From positions 3,038,001 through 3,102,000 of the forward strand of contig OX337233.1 in the NCBI GenBank assembly GCA_946965045.2: 64,000 nt of DNA, read 5' to 3'. This DNA is from Epithemia pelagica. Taxonomy: Eukaryota; Bacillariophyta; Bacillariophyceae; Surirellales; Surirellaceae. Within the stretch, counting starts at the first letter, position 1. Every line of letters begins with the position of its first letter. Both the position numbers and the translations under genes were made by a program. Below are positions 10,491 through 22,021 of the stretch, piece by piece. The notes under the pieces are model-generated. The model saw only the letters and a program-made list of their open reading frames with translations. It made no database searches and was not told the DNA's origin.

Positions 10491-12493
10491 ATGGCTGAGG
10501 ACAACCCCGAAATATCGGTTGATTTTCTGAAGCAAAACTATCCCGAAATAACGCGCCAGTTAAACGATGAGGACCTCGAAGAAATTGTTAGGATCCTTCG
10601 ACGTCAAAAGATTAGGACAAAGCGCAACCTCGAATTTGTGTCAAGGGAAGCTTTGTTCAAAGCAGACGTCTCTGTCCTTTTTCTTGATATAATTAAACCA
10701 TTTAGAGGTAAGCCGTTGTGTTGTAGGTCGCAGATTTATTGTTGAATTTATTCAAGTCGTCCTTGGCTAACGATTGTTTGTCTCGATGCTCATTGTCTGG
10801 TGCGGAACTCACATTGACGCCAGCTGCTGACAATCTCGACGAATTCAAGCAGCAGCAACAACACGCACAATCCACGACGCCACGACTTCGGCGGCACGAG
10901 GGCCAGATTTGCATTGTTCCTCCATCCACTGGGAAGGAACCCAAACACGAGTTGGCTCCAAAGGCCTCTCCTTCTTCTGAAGAAGGTGTGGAAGAAGGAC
11001 TGAGTTTCGTCGCAGCGTCCCCGAGCATGCGAGTGTCAAGCAACAGTGTTTCGATCGAGTTGGTCGAAGACCTGCAAAAAATCACGAGGCTTCAATACGT
11101 CGACAAGAGATTCAGCACCGCAGCAGATTACGTCTTCAAAAACTGGCACCGTGAAAGGAACAACCAAAGGAGAGCAGGCGTTTACAAGAACGAGCGGTGG
11201 TTCACCGGAATTGTGTGCAACGCACTAAATCTGGTGCTGCAAGCCGATGGAGGCCTTGTCGCCCTTCACCAGGGGTGCATTGGAGGCGGATCAACCCACT
11301 CTGATATCTCTGTATCAGCTATTGGACCAGAACAGTCCCCTCCTCTGCTTGTTTGTGAGGGTAAACAGGATTCTGAAAACACAATCCGGGAAAATGTGCA
11401 AGGTCAGCTCTTCAATGAACTTGTTCGACATCGCCGGATTTTTGCTCGAGGATCTTCGACGCAAACTGACTTTCGGCCTGTCCTTTTGATGGCCCTGAAT
11501 AGTGCCTATATATCTGTCGATGTCGTCTTTCCTTCCACAAAGGATGGTCACCTACAAGCGAACGACTGGATCGCACCCCCAGAATCAAAAGTCACAAGCG
11601 GTGATGTGGTGTTTTTTACTATTCAAATAGCGTTTATCAACATTGACAACGAAGGAAATGGTCCGACAAAAATGGCAAAACTCTTTTGTTTTCTCGAAGG
11701 TGCTCTGAAGAAGCTTCGAGATATGAATGGATACACTCGCGATCAATGGAAAACACCGTGGAGTCGGGCGAACGGCAATGCCCCTATTAGTGTGAAGCGT
11801 GCTTGGAAGCGGGGAGACAACGTCACCATTGTGGATGGAAAAAAAGTGTACAAAGAGTTCTGCTATTATCTTCGACAAGAAGATGACTTCAATACCATCC
11901 GCAGTGTAATCCAGCCAGTTGATCAGCGCCGTGTGCCACCCAAGGACATCCTGGAAGGCCTTGGCAGACCTTACAGTGATTGGGTTTGCCAAACGTACGC
12001 TGGCGGGTGGTTCGAAGTGCTCGAATATACCTTTATTTGCGGCGACGGGCACCCTTCGACCAAGGCCGCTTGGATATCGCTTTTGAGGCGCATCTCGACG
12101 CTGCACAATTATGGCTACGTGCATGGTGACATTCTTCCTCGGAACCTGATATTTTCGGGAAGCGAGGGATACATTATTGATTTTGACCTGATGCGGAAAG
12201 AAGGTGAACCGTATGTGCTTGGCTACAATCACTCAGACTTCGACAAGTATCGGCACACAGATGCAAAGGCTCAACAAGAAATGAAGAAAACACATGATAT
12301 CCATGCCTTGGCCATGGTTGGTATCGAGTACTTTGGTACGGATGATAATGACCTGTTCTCTCAATACGCCGGAAGACAGATCACATCGATTGAAGACCTC
12401 ATGCAATTCTTTGAGTCTTCTGCCGGTGAACGAATTGAAGCTGGGACACCCGCAGACTCATTAGATGCCTCCGGCAGTCCATGCAGAGACTAA
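10491..12493 (+). CDS. Crinkler-like PD-(D/E)XK nuclease-kinase fusion protein
   Basis: Two exons are proposed: 10491-10707 and 10824-12493, with a 116-nt intron (GTAAGC...GCCAG); reading frame is kept and gives about 628 residues. The first 70 residues are a charged helical header. A middle segment has SDIS followed by LVCEGKQ and NVQGQL, which resembles the D...ExK core of restriction-like nucleases. The C-terminal third has YVHGDILPRN (catalytic loop, HxD...N) and IIDFDL in place of DFG, as in compact kinases. This nuclease-then-kinase order matches the described REase-PKinase type of Crinkler (CRN) C-terminus. No signal peptide is visible, so it is not obviously secreted. Assignment is by motif only; a Crinkler role is inference. 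It sits at the edge of a transposon field. Confidence 0.7.
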
Positions 12494-13339
12494 GCGCATC
12501 CTTCGAGGCTTCGGCCCAGACCCATGACGACTGAATGTTGACGCACTTGGCGCCTTTCTCTTTTTTCTGCAATATGTCGCGATCGCTCCAATGCCCTGTT
12601 GTAGGGACTCCAGCCGCCGATAAGTGCCCCCACGATAGCCCTAGCAAGTACTCTATCGTCTATAGTGATTCAATTTTGGTAGATCTTACGGTCATTTCAA
12701 TGGCACCACCATGGCATACTCTAACCGGTGTGCTCCAACGAAAGTTGCTAGCTTGCCTCCGACCATCAAGGAGGCTTTCGCATCAAGTGTACCGTGAAGG
12801 GTGGAAAGGCCGGCGATGAGATATCTATTTTCATGGACCTACGGCAAGCCTAACATTGTTGTCTTTTTTACGGATGTTGTTGTTGCTTCGTTCTTTGACC
12901 AAGTCGATTTGGATGCTTCAAAATCCTCCAGTTGATTGCCGTGTGTCCTTGCTGCTGCTCTCCTACGCCTCATCCATCCATTTCGGAGCTTCCACTGTCG
13001 GCCCTCCTTGCAATAACGGCTCCGCTATCCGCTATTTTTGCCACTATTCGGGGCCCCAAATAGCGGCAAAAATAGCGGATAGTGGAGCAATCACTAACCA
13101 TCGGCATAAATGAAATAACGCATGATGCCAACAGTGTTTTTTTGAACTTTGAATCTCTCGCGTGACGACGTTGTTTGATTCCGCAACTTCCGTGCCCGCC
13201 ACCCCTTGCGTACGCCCTACGCGCGGTATATCGAGATAGCGACACTATTATCCCTTGGCCGCCATTTCAGCCTTCACTTCGGAATTTTTGGCAAACAAAA
13301 ACAGGGTAAAAAATCAATTTATAGCCTTTTTGAACATCA
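12494..13339. repeat. Gene-free region with a MITE fragment
   Basis: No credible gene was seen. About 13000-13150 is an inverted partial copy of the internal part of the MITE at 8603-9369: both carry the GCTATCCGCTATTTT palindrome around GGGGCCCC, and both continue into a TGTTGGCA-containing segment. No terminal repeats remain, so this is a relic. Confidence 0.6.
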
Positions 13340-14879
13340 TTACGTCGTCGACGTCGACGACGACGACAAGGGTGGAATGGTGAGTGGATTGCGTAGTAAA
13401 TTGTGCGGATCGTATTTGGTTTTAATGCCTTGCAACTTTTCGTACAACCATGGTTTGGTTTGGTAATCGTAATAGGCCACCTTCACGTCGGCCGGATCTC
13501 CAATGGAATTGGCATGGCCGGGATAATACTGGGGCGAAAAGTGTTGGTCAAACATAAGCGTCTGGTAATCTTGCAAGGCACTCTTGCAATCGTCCAGGGT
13601 ACCGTCGGCGGCAGGAACGACAATCAAGAGCAAATCGCCGGGCGAATCGCGCTTGCCATAGGCCGTTTGTTCATTGTGGGGATCCATGGTGGCCACGGCA
13701 CCGCCATGGGGAAACAAAATGTACAAGTAATTCGTCTTGACAGCGTTGGTGACATGGTTTAGCATTTCGTGCGCCACTTGTTCCAAGAGGGCATTCGACC
13801 ATCCCTAGGCGGCACTGCCGGGCGCTTTGCGGGAATCCATGACACCGCAAAAGTCACGACCGGCCGCCGCCAATTGCGCCACATCCACAGCATCGTGCGG
13901 CGACAATTCTTGAATTTGCGACTTTGGTAACAATGGCAATCCGACGTGGGCTTGAAATTCCTCCCACAGTGCCCATCCCTTGGACACGTCGTCTCCGGCC
14001 CAAATTCCACCCAGTTTGAATTCATACGGGTCTCCGGGAAACAAAAGAGCCAGGCGCCCAATTCGGGATTGGCCGTGCCTTGTTGAAATTTCGCCCAGGC
14101 CTGGAGGAGTTTTGCAATGTCGGCCGCAGTGTCCGGAAACGCCCACCACGCTTCAATCGACAAGACTTTGGACGGTGTGGAAAAGGTATCCAAGACCATT
14201 TCGGTCACAATGCCAAAAATTGCCCGCTCCTCCTCCACTCAGTGCCCACACAAAATCCTTGTGCTCATTGTCGTCTTTGCGCGCCACCACGACGGATCCA
14301 TCGACTACGACCGACGACTGTCACTTCCACCAGATGATCGGCGGCCATGCCCTTGCCCCGAGCAAAGAGCGAAAAGCCTCCGCCTTGGACAAAGCCTCCC
14401 ATGGCAAATTGATTGCAATCGCCACTCGTGGGAAACATGCGATGATACGGTGCCATGGCCCGATTGGCCCAGCCTTGTTCCAAACCGGGTCCCATGCGAG
14501 CGTAGCGGCCGTGTTCGACGGAAATGCCATTGAGACGACTCACATCCACCACCAGGCCCCCATCCAAGACGGAATAGCCATTCCACAAGTGACCACCACG
14601 GGCACTGCTCCGCACGCTGAACCGACGCTCTTCGGGATGGGCGGCAATCCATTGCACCACCTTTACCACGTCTTGTTGGCTGCTGCAATAGACAATACCG
14701 ATTGGTTTCTTGTCGTCAAAGACGGAATTCCATTGTTTGCAGGCCATGGTATAGCGATCGCCATGCGAGGGCAATACCACGTCGCCCTCCAAATGAGAGA
14801 CCAACTCCTCCAAGGACAGCGTCTCTAGCTTGTCCTTGCTCAGGAACGTGGTGGACGACGACGACGACGACGACGACAT
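13340..14879 (-). pseudogene. Berberine-bridge-type FAD-linked oxidase, disrupted
   Basis: The start is taken as the ATG at 14879; the longer open frame begins only at TTG. The FAD-binding domain is clear: GGH after RSSAR (His that holds FAD) and SGDCNQFAMGG (the Cys of bicovalent BBE enzymes), then QGGGFSLF. The C-terminus has YYPGHAN and KYDPHNLLRNP, typical of the BBE family. The frame changes near 14300, near 14225 (inside a T run) and near 14020, and TAG at 13805-13807 interrupts it. Homopolymer errors could explain one break, but not all. These enzymes oxidise alcohols, sugars or alkaloids; the substrate here is unknown. A second, more decayed copy lies inverted at 22205-22710. Confidence 0.8.
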
Positions 14880-15054
14880 GGTGGTGGTTGGAGAAAAGCA
14901 ACCGAATCCAAGGGGCAATCCAACACGAACCACAAGACAGTGTATGGACTTGTCGTTGGATCTTTTTTTATGACAGGGAAGAAGGAGCAGCAAGAGAGGT
15001 TTCGTTGCTTGAACCAAAGATTTTTGTCGTCCAGAAAGAGAAAAGATACCCAAA

Positions 15055-15225
15055 GACGACGTGAAACGATCGTTCTTTGCTAGCTAGGGTACTAAATCTC
15101 ACATTTTTCCTTCTTCCGATAGAGTAAAGTGTGACTGTCTGTGCTCATGTACGAGTACTGTTAAGATAGAGTCTGAGTCCTCGAAGCGACACTCCTGTGA
15201 CATTCAGTCGCGGATTGGAGAGAGT
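15055..15225. repeat. Duplicated upstream region (inverted copy at 22022-22205)
   Basis: The spacer between the oxidase and the EF-hand gene, including TTTGCTAGCTAG and AGCGACACTCCTGTGACAT, recurs inverted upstream of the bZIP gene. It probably contains a divergent promoter that was duplicated along with the oxidase. Confidence 0.7.
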
Positions 15226-15414
15226 TCATCCTTCCAAAAACGCCCGAGCGATACTACACGTCATTGGTACAAAGCCGAAGATACTCCTCTTGCATTGTAG
15301 ACGGATCCTGTCCACAGATCCAACGATCCGAACAGGATCCACCGATGAGGTGTTGAGAGAATCTTGGATACGACGTGTCCAACTCTGGTTTCCTCTGGAG
15401 GCCCATTTTCTCCT

Positions 15415-16347
15415 ATGTTCAAGAAGAGCAGCAGTTCCAAGAAACAAGGTTCGTCCAAGTCAAGTACGAGCAGCACACGAAGCAGCAAAGGCAGTTCTAC
15501 TACTACAAAGAAGACAAGCAGCAGCAAGAAACTGGAAGCCATGCCGAGTGAAAAGACGCCCTTGACGAGCGACACGGACAAGATTTTGGCCACGGCGGCG
15601 TACAAGGCGACGGGTATGGGCTTGAGCAATTTGGCCAAGGAGGCCATGACCAAGGAAAACTTGGAACAAGTGAGCAAGGTGGCGGCTGAACGCGTCGATG
15701 AAATCTCGGCCAGTCTCATGACGGGCAGTACGCCCATTCGGGCCTTGGCCTTGATGGGCGGCGTGGCCATGGCCTTTTTTGCCGGGGCCGGCATTTTGGC
15801 GGCCATTTTTTCCTTTAGCATTTCCCGAATTGTCATGGAAATTTATGCCTTTTTCTTTGGATTGGCCATGATTGTCATGGAAAGTCAACAAGTGGTGAAA
15901 ATTCCCACGGAATACATGGACAAGCTCTACAAGTACTGTCTCTTTCTCAAGTATATTTGGGGCCGTGGTGGCCTGTACATGATTACCGGAAGTCTCCAAG
16001 CCGCCCAGGGTGGACTGTTCAACTTTGTCGTGGGCCTTTACGTCATGGCCGTCGGTGTCTTGTACATTTTGGTGGGACGGGCCTCGGCCAAAAAGTTGTC
16101 GGAAATGAAACATTCCATCTTTTCCAAAGAAACCTTGCAGGCCAAATTCAAAAAGTTTGACACGGATCGGTCCGGGGCCTTGACCATGCAAGAATTTGGT
16201 GAATTGGTCCATTCCCTCGATTTGGACATGACCAAACGAGAAAAGGAGGGCATATTTTTTCATTTGGATACCAATGACGATGACAAACTCGAATACGACG
16301 AATTTATTCAATGGTGGGATGGCTTTGATGCCTCCTCTTCCGTCTAA
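15415..16347 (+). CDS. COPI-associated (TVP15-like) membrane protein with C-terminal EF-hands
   Basis: The start is the ATG at 15415; a longer frame begins only at TTG. The product has 310 residues. Residues 1-40 are Ser/Lys-rich. Four hydrophobic spans lie at about 110-134, 138-156, 183-200 and 204-222, with YIWGRGGLYMITGSL between the second and third, which resembles the COPI-associated/TVP15 family of Golgi membrane proteins. Two canonical EF-hand loops follow: DTDRSGALTMQE (249-260) and DTNDDDKLEYDE (285-296), both with the expected acidic ligands. A calcium-responsive role in Golgi/vesicle traffic is inference from this fusion. No intron is needed. Confidence 0.85.
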   Translation: MFKKSSSSKKQGSSKSSTSSTRSSKGSSTTTKKTSSSKKLEAMPSEKTPLTSDTDKILATAAYKATGMGLSNLAKEAMTKENLEQVSKVAAERVDEISASLMTGSTPIRALALMGGVAMAFFAGAGILAAIFSFSISRIVMEIYAFFFGLAMIVMESQQVVKIPTEYMDKLYKYCLFLKYIWGRGGLYMITGSLQAAQGGLFNFVVGLYVMAVGVLYILVGRASAKKLSEMKHSIFSKETLQAKFKKFDTDRSGALTMQEFGELVHSLDLDMTKREKEGIFFHLDTNDDDKLEYDEFIQWWDGFDASSSV

Positions 16348-17183
16348 TACTAATGAATCGAATTGCAACGACGGAACGGCATTGGGACGTGCAAGTGTCA
16401 CTCATTGTCGTTCTGACACACACTGACAGGAAAGGGACAGCGTAGCCTTTTTGTACCATGTCATGGTTCCATTTTGTGTGTTGCACTCCATTCCTTCTCG
16501 GCTTCGTTTTTGACTGGAAGGCATTCGTATCGCGGTTGTTTGTGTAAACTGGATCCATCTCATACATTGTGTACTGGATAGTATAGTCTTTTCTACTACT
16601 CCTAGCTAGAGAGAGGAATCATCGTGAACGGTTGCAAAGTCCGATACAATAGTTTCAATGTGCAGGAGGTCATCCTTGCGCCAAGATCCCTTCTCCAAAA
16701 CTAGAGACACCAAAAGGCCATTGGTTCAAAAGAGGGTGTTTTTGTGTGAAACGTTTCGAAACGACCTAGGTAGAACACTGTGGATACTACACAAGACGAC
16801 GATCGATTCCCTCGAGAGTTACTCACAGTCTCACTTGCTGCCAACAGTCAGTCTTGATGATATTAGTCCTGATCGCTCTCCCAGCAGCCGGTGGGGTGGA
16901 GATCTGGTTGTACCATCCATTGCCGGGCAAGCCCACTATATACTACGGAGAAACAAAATGTCAGGAGCATAGTGATGCCATTCTCTATATACTACTAGGT
17001 TAGACAAAACACATGTCGTCCTTGTCGTAACATGATAGTTTCTTGGCATTCGACCCATTCCATATGGAGAGTGTCGATTCCTCGAGAGACACACAAGTGA
17101 CACATCATCATCATCATCATCAAATGTCTCTCACACTCTCAGTTTCCCAATCCAGCACCCACAGGTGGTGGTTCTGTTCTTGG
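16348..17183. other. Intergenic, convergent 3' ends
   Basis: The region between the stops of the EF-hand gene and the pyrophosphatase gene. No gene was seen. It contains a short (CAT)n run near 17104-17122. Confidence 0.5.
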
Positions 17184-18217
17184 TTAGTTGCCCGTCCAGA
17201 GTTTTCCCGCCTCGGTTTCGCCCGACTTGAGTTTGGCCCAGGCCTCATTGGTTTCGTCAATCACCTTGATGGCTTCCTCCTTGTTGAGGAAGGCCTCGTC
17301 AAAGCCAAATTCGTTAATGGGCTTGTCATCGGGTGTTTTGTACCAACGGAACCATTCCCGGACGCCATCGGTAATGGCTTTGGGGACATCGTCAATGTCA
17401 TTGTATTCCTCGGCCAAGGGATCGTCCGTGGCAATGGCCAAGACTTTCCAGTCCAATTCACCATCGTCAATCATGGCCAAGACACCCAAGGGTTTGACTG
17501 GTTTGACGGATCCCATGGCCAAGGAGGAGGAACCAATTTCCACGACATCAATGGGATCGTCGTCGCCAAAGCAACCCAATTCGGGATGCTTGACATTCGG
17601 GTCTTCCCATGTTTGCGGCAAACAGCCGTAATTCCAAAAAATGGGACCATGGTAATCCCGAAGCTTGCCCTTTTTCATATCTTGGGCAATGGGATTGTTC
17701 TCTTCCTTGGTCGCCACTTCCATCTTGGCCTTGGTCATTTTGGGAATTTCCACCACCTGTTGCATCCAATTCATTTAATCATAGAGTAGTAGTAATCCAG
17801 CAGTTACAAAAAGAGTGAACCATATCATTGCGTAAGAGACAGGGTGGGTGAGTGAGATATCCTCATGGGGACAGCAGAAAACATATACACAGACACACAC
17901 ACACAACCGTGTGGATCGACGAACTGAACCAACGGCATGTTGGTAGGTTTGTTCGTACGTACCATGTTGTAGGATCCATCGTCATTTTTCAAGGCAATGT
18001 CATGCCAGGGAGAAATGGGTTTGGCGTCCTCCAAAAACTTGAGTCGAAAGCTTTCCGTCGCTTCTTCTCCCTCGACTTCGGTACTGACGGCGGCCGAGTG
18101 CAATTGAACGGCCACCACGCGGTGGGCCGGAAGGAATGCCGAAGGACTGGTCGTCCAGGCAGCCGCTGTACGGACCGAAAGAAGCCACAGAGCCAAAACA
18201 CTTTGCGTCACCTTCAT
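17184..18217 (-). CDS. Soluble inorganic pyrophosphatase, probably plastid-targeted
   Basis: Two exons, 17963-18217 and 17184-17756, with a 206-nt intron (GTACGT...ACAG), give 275 residues. The splice joins NM to VVEIPK, restoring the family sequence. The body carries SPWHDI, KMEVATKEENNPI, KKGKLRDYHGP and the catalytic signature DDDPIDV of family I pyrophosphatases, which hydrolyse PPi to phosphate using Mg. The N-terminus is a hydrophobic signal (MKVTQSVLALWLLSVRTAAA) followed by SPSAFLPAHR, an ASAF-like bipartite plastid signal. Plastid location is inferred from that. A domain-complete enzyme with no breaks. Confidence 0.92.
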
Positions 18218-18593
18218 GATGGATGTTGTTTGTAGTTGTTGTTGCTTGGGGGAAGAATGGAAAGTATGTTGTTGGATTGGACGATCGTCAACGTCGTGGT
18301 GCAACTCCTCACACAAGCAAGAAAAGATTGGGGTTGGATCAATGACGCATGTTTGACACGAGCTACTCAAGAGCGACTTCAATAAAACCGCGACCACTTT
18401 TGGGGTTGCACCAAGTCAGTCGGAGATCGGTGGCAGACTATGACGACGACGACCATGTCCCTGTCCCTGTTGCATTCCCATTGTCCCACATGCCTCGCTG
18501 TTGGGTCGGTGTGTCGGTGTGGTGTCATAGTCGTCTTGTGTCCAACAAGTAGACAGGCTCTATAGTTGAGAAAAACCCTGACAAAGACAAGCC

Positions 18594-19610
18594 ATGATGA
18601 ATCTTTCAATCGTGTGTGTATTGACCGTGTTGTCCCAGTTTCATGGCGCACAGTCGTTCGTTGCCCCATCTGTCGTCTCGTCGACGGCGTCCCGATCCGA
18701 CCATGTGATGATGCCATGGATGGCGGCGGACACTGTATCGGAAACCTCGGACTCGAGTACAACCTCAACTACAAATTTGGCCATGCCCCTGTCGTGGGAC
18801 GAAATGATTCGTCAAGCCTCGTCGGCCATTCAAGAGGCGGCCGCCGCCGGACAGCGTCGTCAAATTGTTCGCGTCTTGTTGCCGCGCGACAGTGCGTCGG
18901 GTGATTTTGGCACATACTTGGAATCGCAGGCCAACGACAATAAAGTGCAAGTCTCATTGGTACCTCCCGACGAAAGTTGGCAGGGGGGCATTATGCAATT
19001 GTATCGAGCGGCCGCACCGACGGCGCAACGCATGATGCAAGCCCTGACGCGCCATACACCCGGCGGTGTCCCACCGCGCATTGTCGAAGACCGATCCGTC
19101 GATGAAAGTGGCGTCGATGGTGTGAGTTATTTTCAAACCGACGATCAACAAGTGTCCTGTTGGTTGCAACCCCTTCAAGACAATGTTCCCGACATTTTGA
19201 AAACCACCACCACAAAAGACGATGACGATAAAACCATTTCTCTCTTGATGAATCCGCAATGGCGATTGGTCGATGACGCCCTCGACAGTGCTTCAAAACA
19301 AGAGGGCTTTCTCGGTGGGTTGGCATCCTTTTTGGGAGGCAAGGGCGGCGCTCTGCGACAATTGCAAGACGCGGGCTATGTCCCCGTCTATACCTTGGAG
19401 GGTTATGTCTGTCGTGGCGCCAATGTCCGCTTACTGCAAGTGCGGGAGTCTGACTGGCATGTCTTTTGCGAACGCGACGATGGAGAATCCTTTGTCAGTG
19501 TCGGCACTGCACCGCAACGACCCACCTACCAACAAGTCGATGAACTCCTGAATCAAGCCGACATTGGCTTTAAATATGCACGGGATATTGGCATGTCGCC
19601 CAAACTCTAA
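18594..19610 (+). CDS. DUF1995-family protein, probable plastid protein
   Basis: A single-exon gene of 338 residues from ATG at 18594. The first 20 residues are a hydrophobic signal (MMNLSIVCVLTVLSQFHGAQ) followed by SFVAPS, an ASAF-type plastid import motif. The body begins SWDEMIRQASSAIQEAAAAG, then RVLLPRD, and ends with LLMNPQWRL, a long glycine-rich insert and GYVCRG...WHVFCE. This order of motifs resembles DUF1995 proteins, some of which act in photosystem assembly in plants. No catalytic motif is visible. Family assignment is moderate; expression and targeting are plausible. Confidence 0.75.
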   Translation: MMNLSIVCVLTVLSQFHGAQSFVAPSVVSSTASRSDHVMMPWMAADTVSETSDSSTTSTTNLAMPLSWDEMIRQASSAIQEAAAAGQRRQIVRVLLPRDSASGDFGTYLESQANDNKVQVSLVPPDESWQGGIMQLYRAAAPTAQRMMQALTRHTPGGVPPRIVEDRSVDESGVDGVSYFQTDDQQVSCWLQPLQDNVPDILKTTTTKDDDDKTISLLMNPQWRLVDDALDSASKQEGFLGGLASFLGGKGGALRQLQDAGYVPVYTLEGYVCRGANVRLLQVRESDWHVFCERDDGESFVSVGTAPQRPTYQQVDELLNQADIGFKYARDIGMSPKL

Positions 19611-20389
19611 GAACCAACGAGAAACAAAAAAGAATACACAGCTTTCTAGACAACTCGAGAGATATCAATCATTACTCTACAAATACAACCCCCATTTCCC
19701 AGTTTCCCCCTGTGTATCATGCGTTTCTCATTTCTTTTCTCGTGTGTATACGTGCCCCTCCCATTTGGTTCAATTTCCCCTGTTCCTCGTGTATCATTCG
19801 TCAAGTGGATCCGTTGTGACAACGATGGAGACGAAACGAGCTCTCTCTCGCCCCTTCGCCCCCGTGTCTCATCCTTGTGTGCGTCGGTTCGTCTCGTAGA
19901 GAATGTACTACTATCTACCCCCCGTCCCTTTTTTTCTCTCGCCCCAGAGTATCCACCTTTGGGTCTCGTGTGTTTCGTCTCGTACATACTGTACGGTACC
20001 CCATCCCTATTTTTTTTCTCTCTCTCTCTCTCGTGTGTGTGTCGTTTCGGTTCGTTCCCCCGCGCTCCCGTCTTTTCGTTCCCCCTCCCCTCCGTGTTGT
20101 GTCATCCCTTCTTCTTCAATGGATCCATGGATGGTCCCACAGGAGAAGAAATGGCACGAGATGTTTGCTGCTATTCCACGAAAAGATTCAATGCCGAACC
20201 ACAAGCTGTGCTCCGATTGATAGAATGAAAATGAGTTGTCGTTGTCGTCGTCGTTCGTCACCCTGCATAGAATAGAATTGTACGAGTCTTTTTCGGCGTC
20301 TGCTTTGGTCATGAGCTGTCCACTCTTTCCCACGTATATGCATGCTACCATGATTGTTATTGTTGTGCTTGTGTTCGCAACACACCGTC

Positions 20390-20423
<34 letters not shown>

Positions 20424-20435
20424 GAGGGCAATGCC
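19611..20435. other. Intergenic with pyrimidine-rich tracts and a (TTG)n run
   Basis: A strongly T/C-biased strand (19700-20110) with TCTCTC and CCCCTCCC runs, then a (TTG)n microsatellite of about 32 nt at 20391-20422. Small open frames here are compositional. No gene was seen. Confidence 0.5.
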
Positions 20436-21827
20436 TTACGGTGGATAGTTCGTGGTGGACAGATGTCCCAACAAGTCCAAGGGTGACGTAGCCACTGTAT
20501 CTATTGTGGATGTGGTGGTGGTCCTTCGTTGAAAGAGTGGTGGTGGCACGAGTGCTGCTGTGGGTTGTGTCGCCGCCAACAAGACGGAGGAGGAGGGTGA
20601 TATCAAGGACACTGCCGCATGCGGCTGGTATGTGGTGAGGGATGGATGTTGGTGCTGTCGTCGCAAGTGCGAGGCGCCGACCAAGGCGGTCGTGGCTGCT
20701 GCCAAGGCCGTGCGTGTCGTGGCCGTATTGAGCCAGGGATTCCGTGGTGAAGTCGTGGCCAGGTGTGGTGTGGGCGAAAACAAGTAGGAGGGAGCAGGAA
20801 CCACAGCCGTGGTTTGTGCTGTGGTGGTTGGCGGAGAAGCATGATGTTGTTGGGATTCGAGTGAAATGCCTCTCCAATCGACCGAAGTAGAACGCGCCCT
20901 TAGTTGTGGAGGAGGAGGATGTGGCTGTGCGGAACCTTCTTCTTGTTGTTGTTGAGGTTGACTTGTTTCAAGTAGGACAGTCTTTTCTTGGGAAGTCATT
21001 GGAGTTGGCGGCACTGGTGGTGGAGGAGGATTGTGCGTCGTCTCCATCATGCCCCCTTTTCCTTCCAGACGATTGGATGCAGCCGTCGCAAGAGTCGCAA
21101 TCGCAGTAGTATTGGTTCTTTCGGGGCTGGGGAGTGGTGCAACCACGTCTGGTAGTGTTCTTGTTTCGGGAGTCGTCGTCAATGTTGTGGTTGTTATTGT
21201 GGTTGAATTTGTATTCCCCGTCCTACTAGAGTCCCCTCTTGTCCTATTTTGTTGTTCTTGCTGCTGTTCTTTTTCTTCCAACACTTTGACTTTTTGTTCG
21301 AGTCGTTGATTTTCGTGTTCCAATTCATGTACGCGCTGGGTCATGGTGGCCAATTGTTGTTCCAAGTCTTGGACTCGTCGTTTGTGTTTGACACGATTTC
21401 GTGCCGCATTTTGTCGTTGATATTCTCGCTTAGCTTGTTTGGTTGCATCTTGCATGGATAAAAACGGATTGAGCGACAATTGACCTTGTGCCGTTGTCAT
21501 GTCACGACCCGTCTGGTAGGCATCGCCCAGAATCCGTCGTTCGATCGAATCGTCGTCGTCCTTATCATCATGGTCATTGACATTGTCATGGTCTGGGTCG
21601 TTGTCATGCTTCGAGTCGTTCTGTGGGGACCGAGCTCGTTTTTTCAAGGGCCGTGTCGTGGTTTTGTTGGTGGCATTCCGTTCGCTGTTGTGGCTGTGGG
21701 TCAATGTTCTACTGCGGTTGCTGCTCGCTTCCATCGCAACCATGGCAGTTCCAGAGCTTGTGGCATTCTCCTTTTGGCCAGCAATCATGGTTGGACTGGC
21801 TGTCATGGAAGGTTGGGGTTCCTCCAT
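20436..21827 (-). CDS. bZIP transcription factor
   Basis: A single exon of 463 residues from ATG at 21827. Residues 130-188 form a basic-leucine zipper: the basic region contains QNAARNRVKHKRR (N-x7-R pattern) followed by heptads LEQQLAT, VHELEHE and LEQKVKV, then a Glu/Gln run. An acidic D/H/N stretch (70-95) precedes it. The C-terminal 270 residues are low-complexity T/P/Q sequence, a possible activation region. It should bind DNA as a dimer in the nucleus. Its upstream region (22022-22205) is an inverted copy of the oxidase/EF-hand promoter region, so it may have acquired that control DNA. Confidence 0.85.
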   Translation of the reverse strand: MEEPQPSMTASPTMIAGQKENATSSGTAMVAMEASSNRSRTLTHSHNSERNATNKTTTRPLKKRARSPQNDSKHDNDPDHDNVNDHDDKDDDDSIERRILGDAYQTGRDMTTAQGQLSLNPFLSMQDATKQAKREYQRQNAARNRVKHKRRVQDLEQQLATMTQRVHELEHENQRLEQKVKVLEEKEQQQEQQNRTRGDSSRTGNTNSTTITTTTLTTTPETRTLPDVVAPLPSPERTNTTAIATLATAASNRLEGKGGMMETTHNPPPPPVPPTPMTSQEKTVLLETSQPQQQQEEGSAQPHPPPPQLRARSTSVDWRGISLESQQHHASPPTTTAQTTAVVPAPSYLFSPTPHLATTSPRNPWLNTATTRTALAAATTALVGASHLRRQHQHPSLTTYQPHAAVSLISPSSSVLLAATQPTAALVPPPLFQRRTTTTSTIDTVATSPLDLLGHLSTTNYPP

Positions 21828-22021
21828 GCAAGTAATTATTCTCTCTTACTGTCCGAGACAGGGCAACAACAACATGAATGAAGAATTTTAGAATATGAAG
21901 AACCTAATATTTTATGGGCACGATGAGTCGGGCATCTCGTTTTGGAAATGACCCATGGTGATGGAACCAACGCTTCAAGCTTCAAACGTCTTGGGTGCGA
22001 GCACATGTTCGAACTCCATCC

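Noticed and set aside
13980..14828. 282-codon plus-strand frame
   Set aside because: Antisense to the oxidase pseudogene, whose FAD motifs are clear.
17043..17789. 248-codon plus-strand frame
   Set aside because: Antisense to the pyrophosphatase gene.
19719..20228. Open frames of 105-169 codons
   Set aside because: They fall in T/C-rich DNA in three overlapping frames and have no domains.
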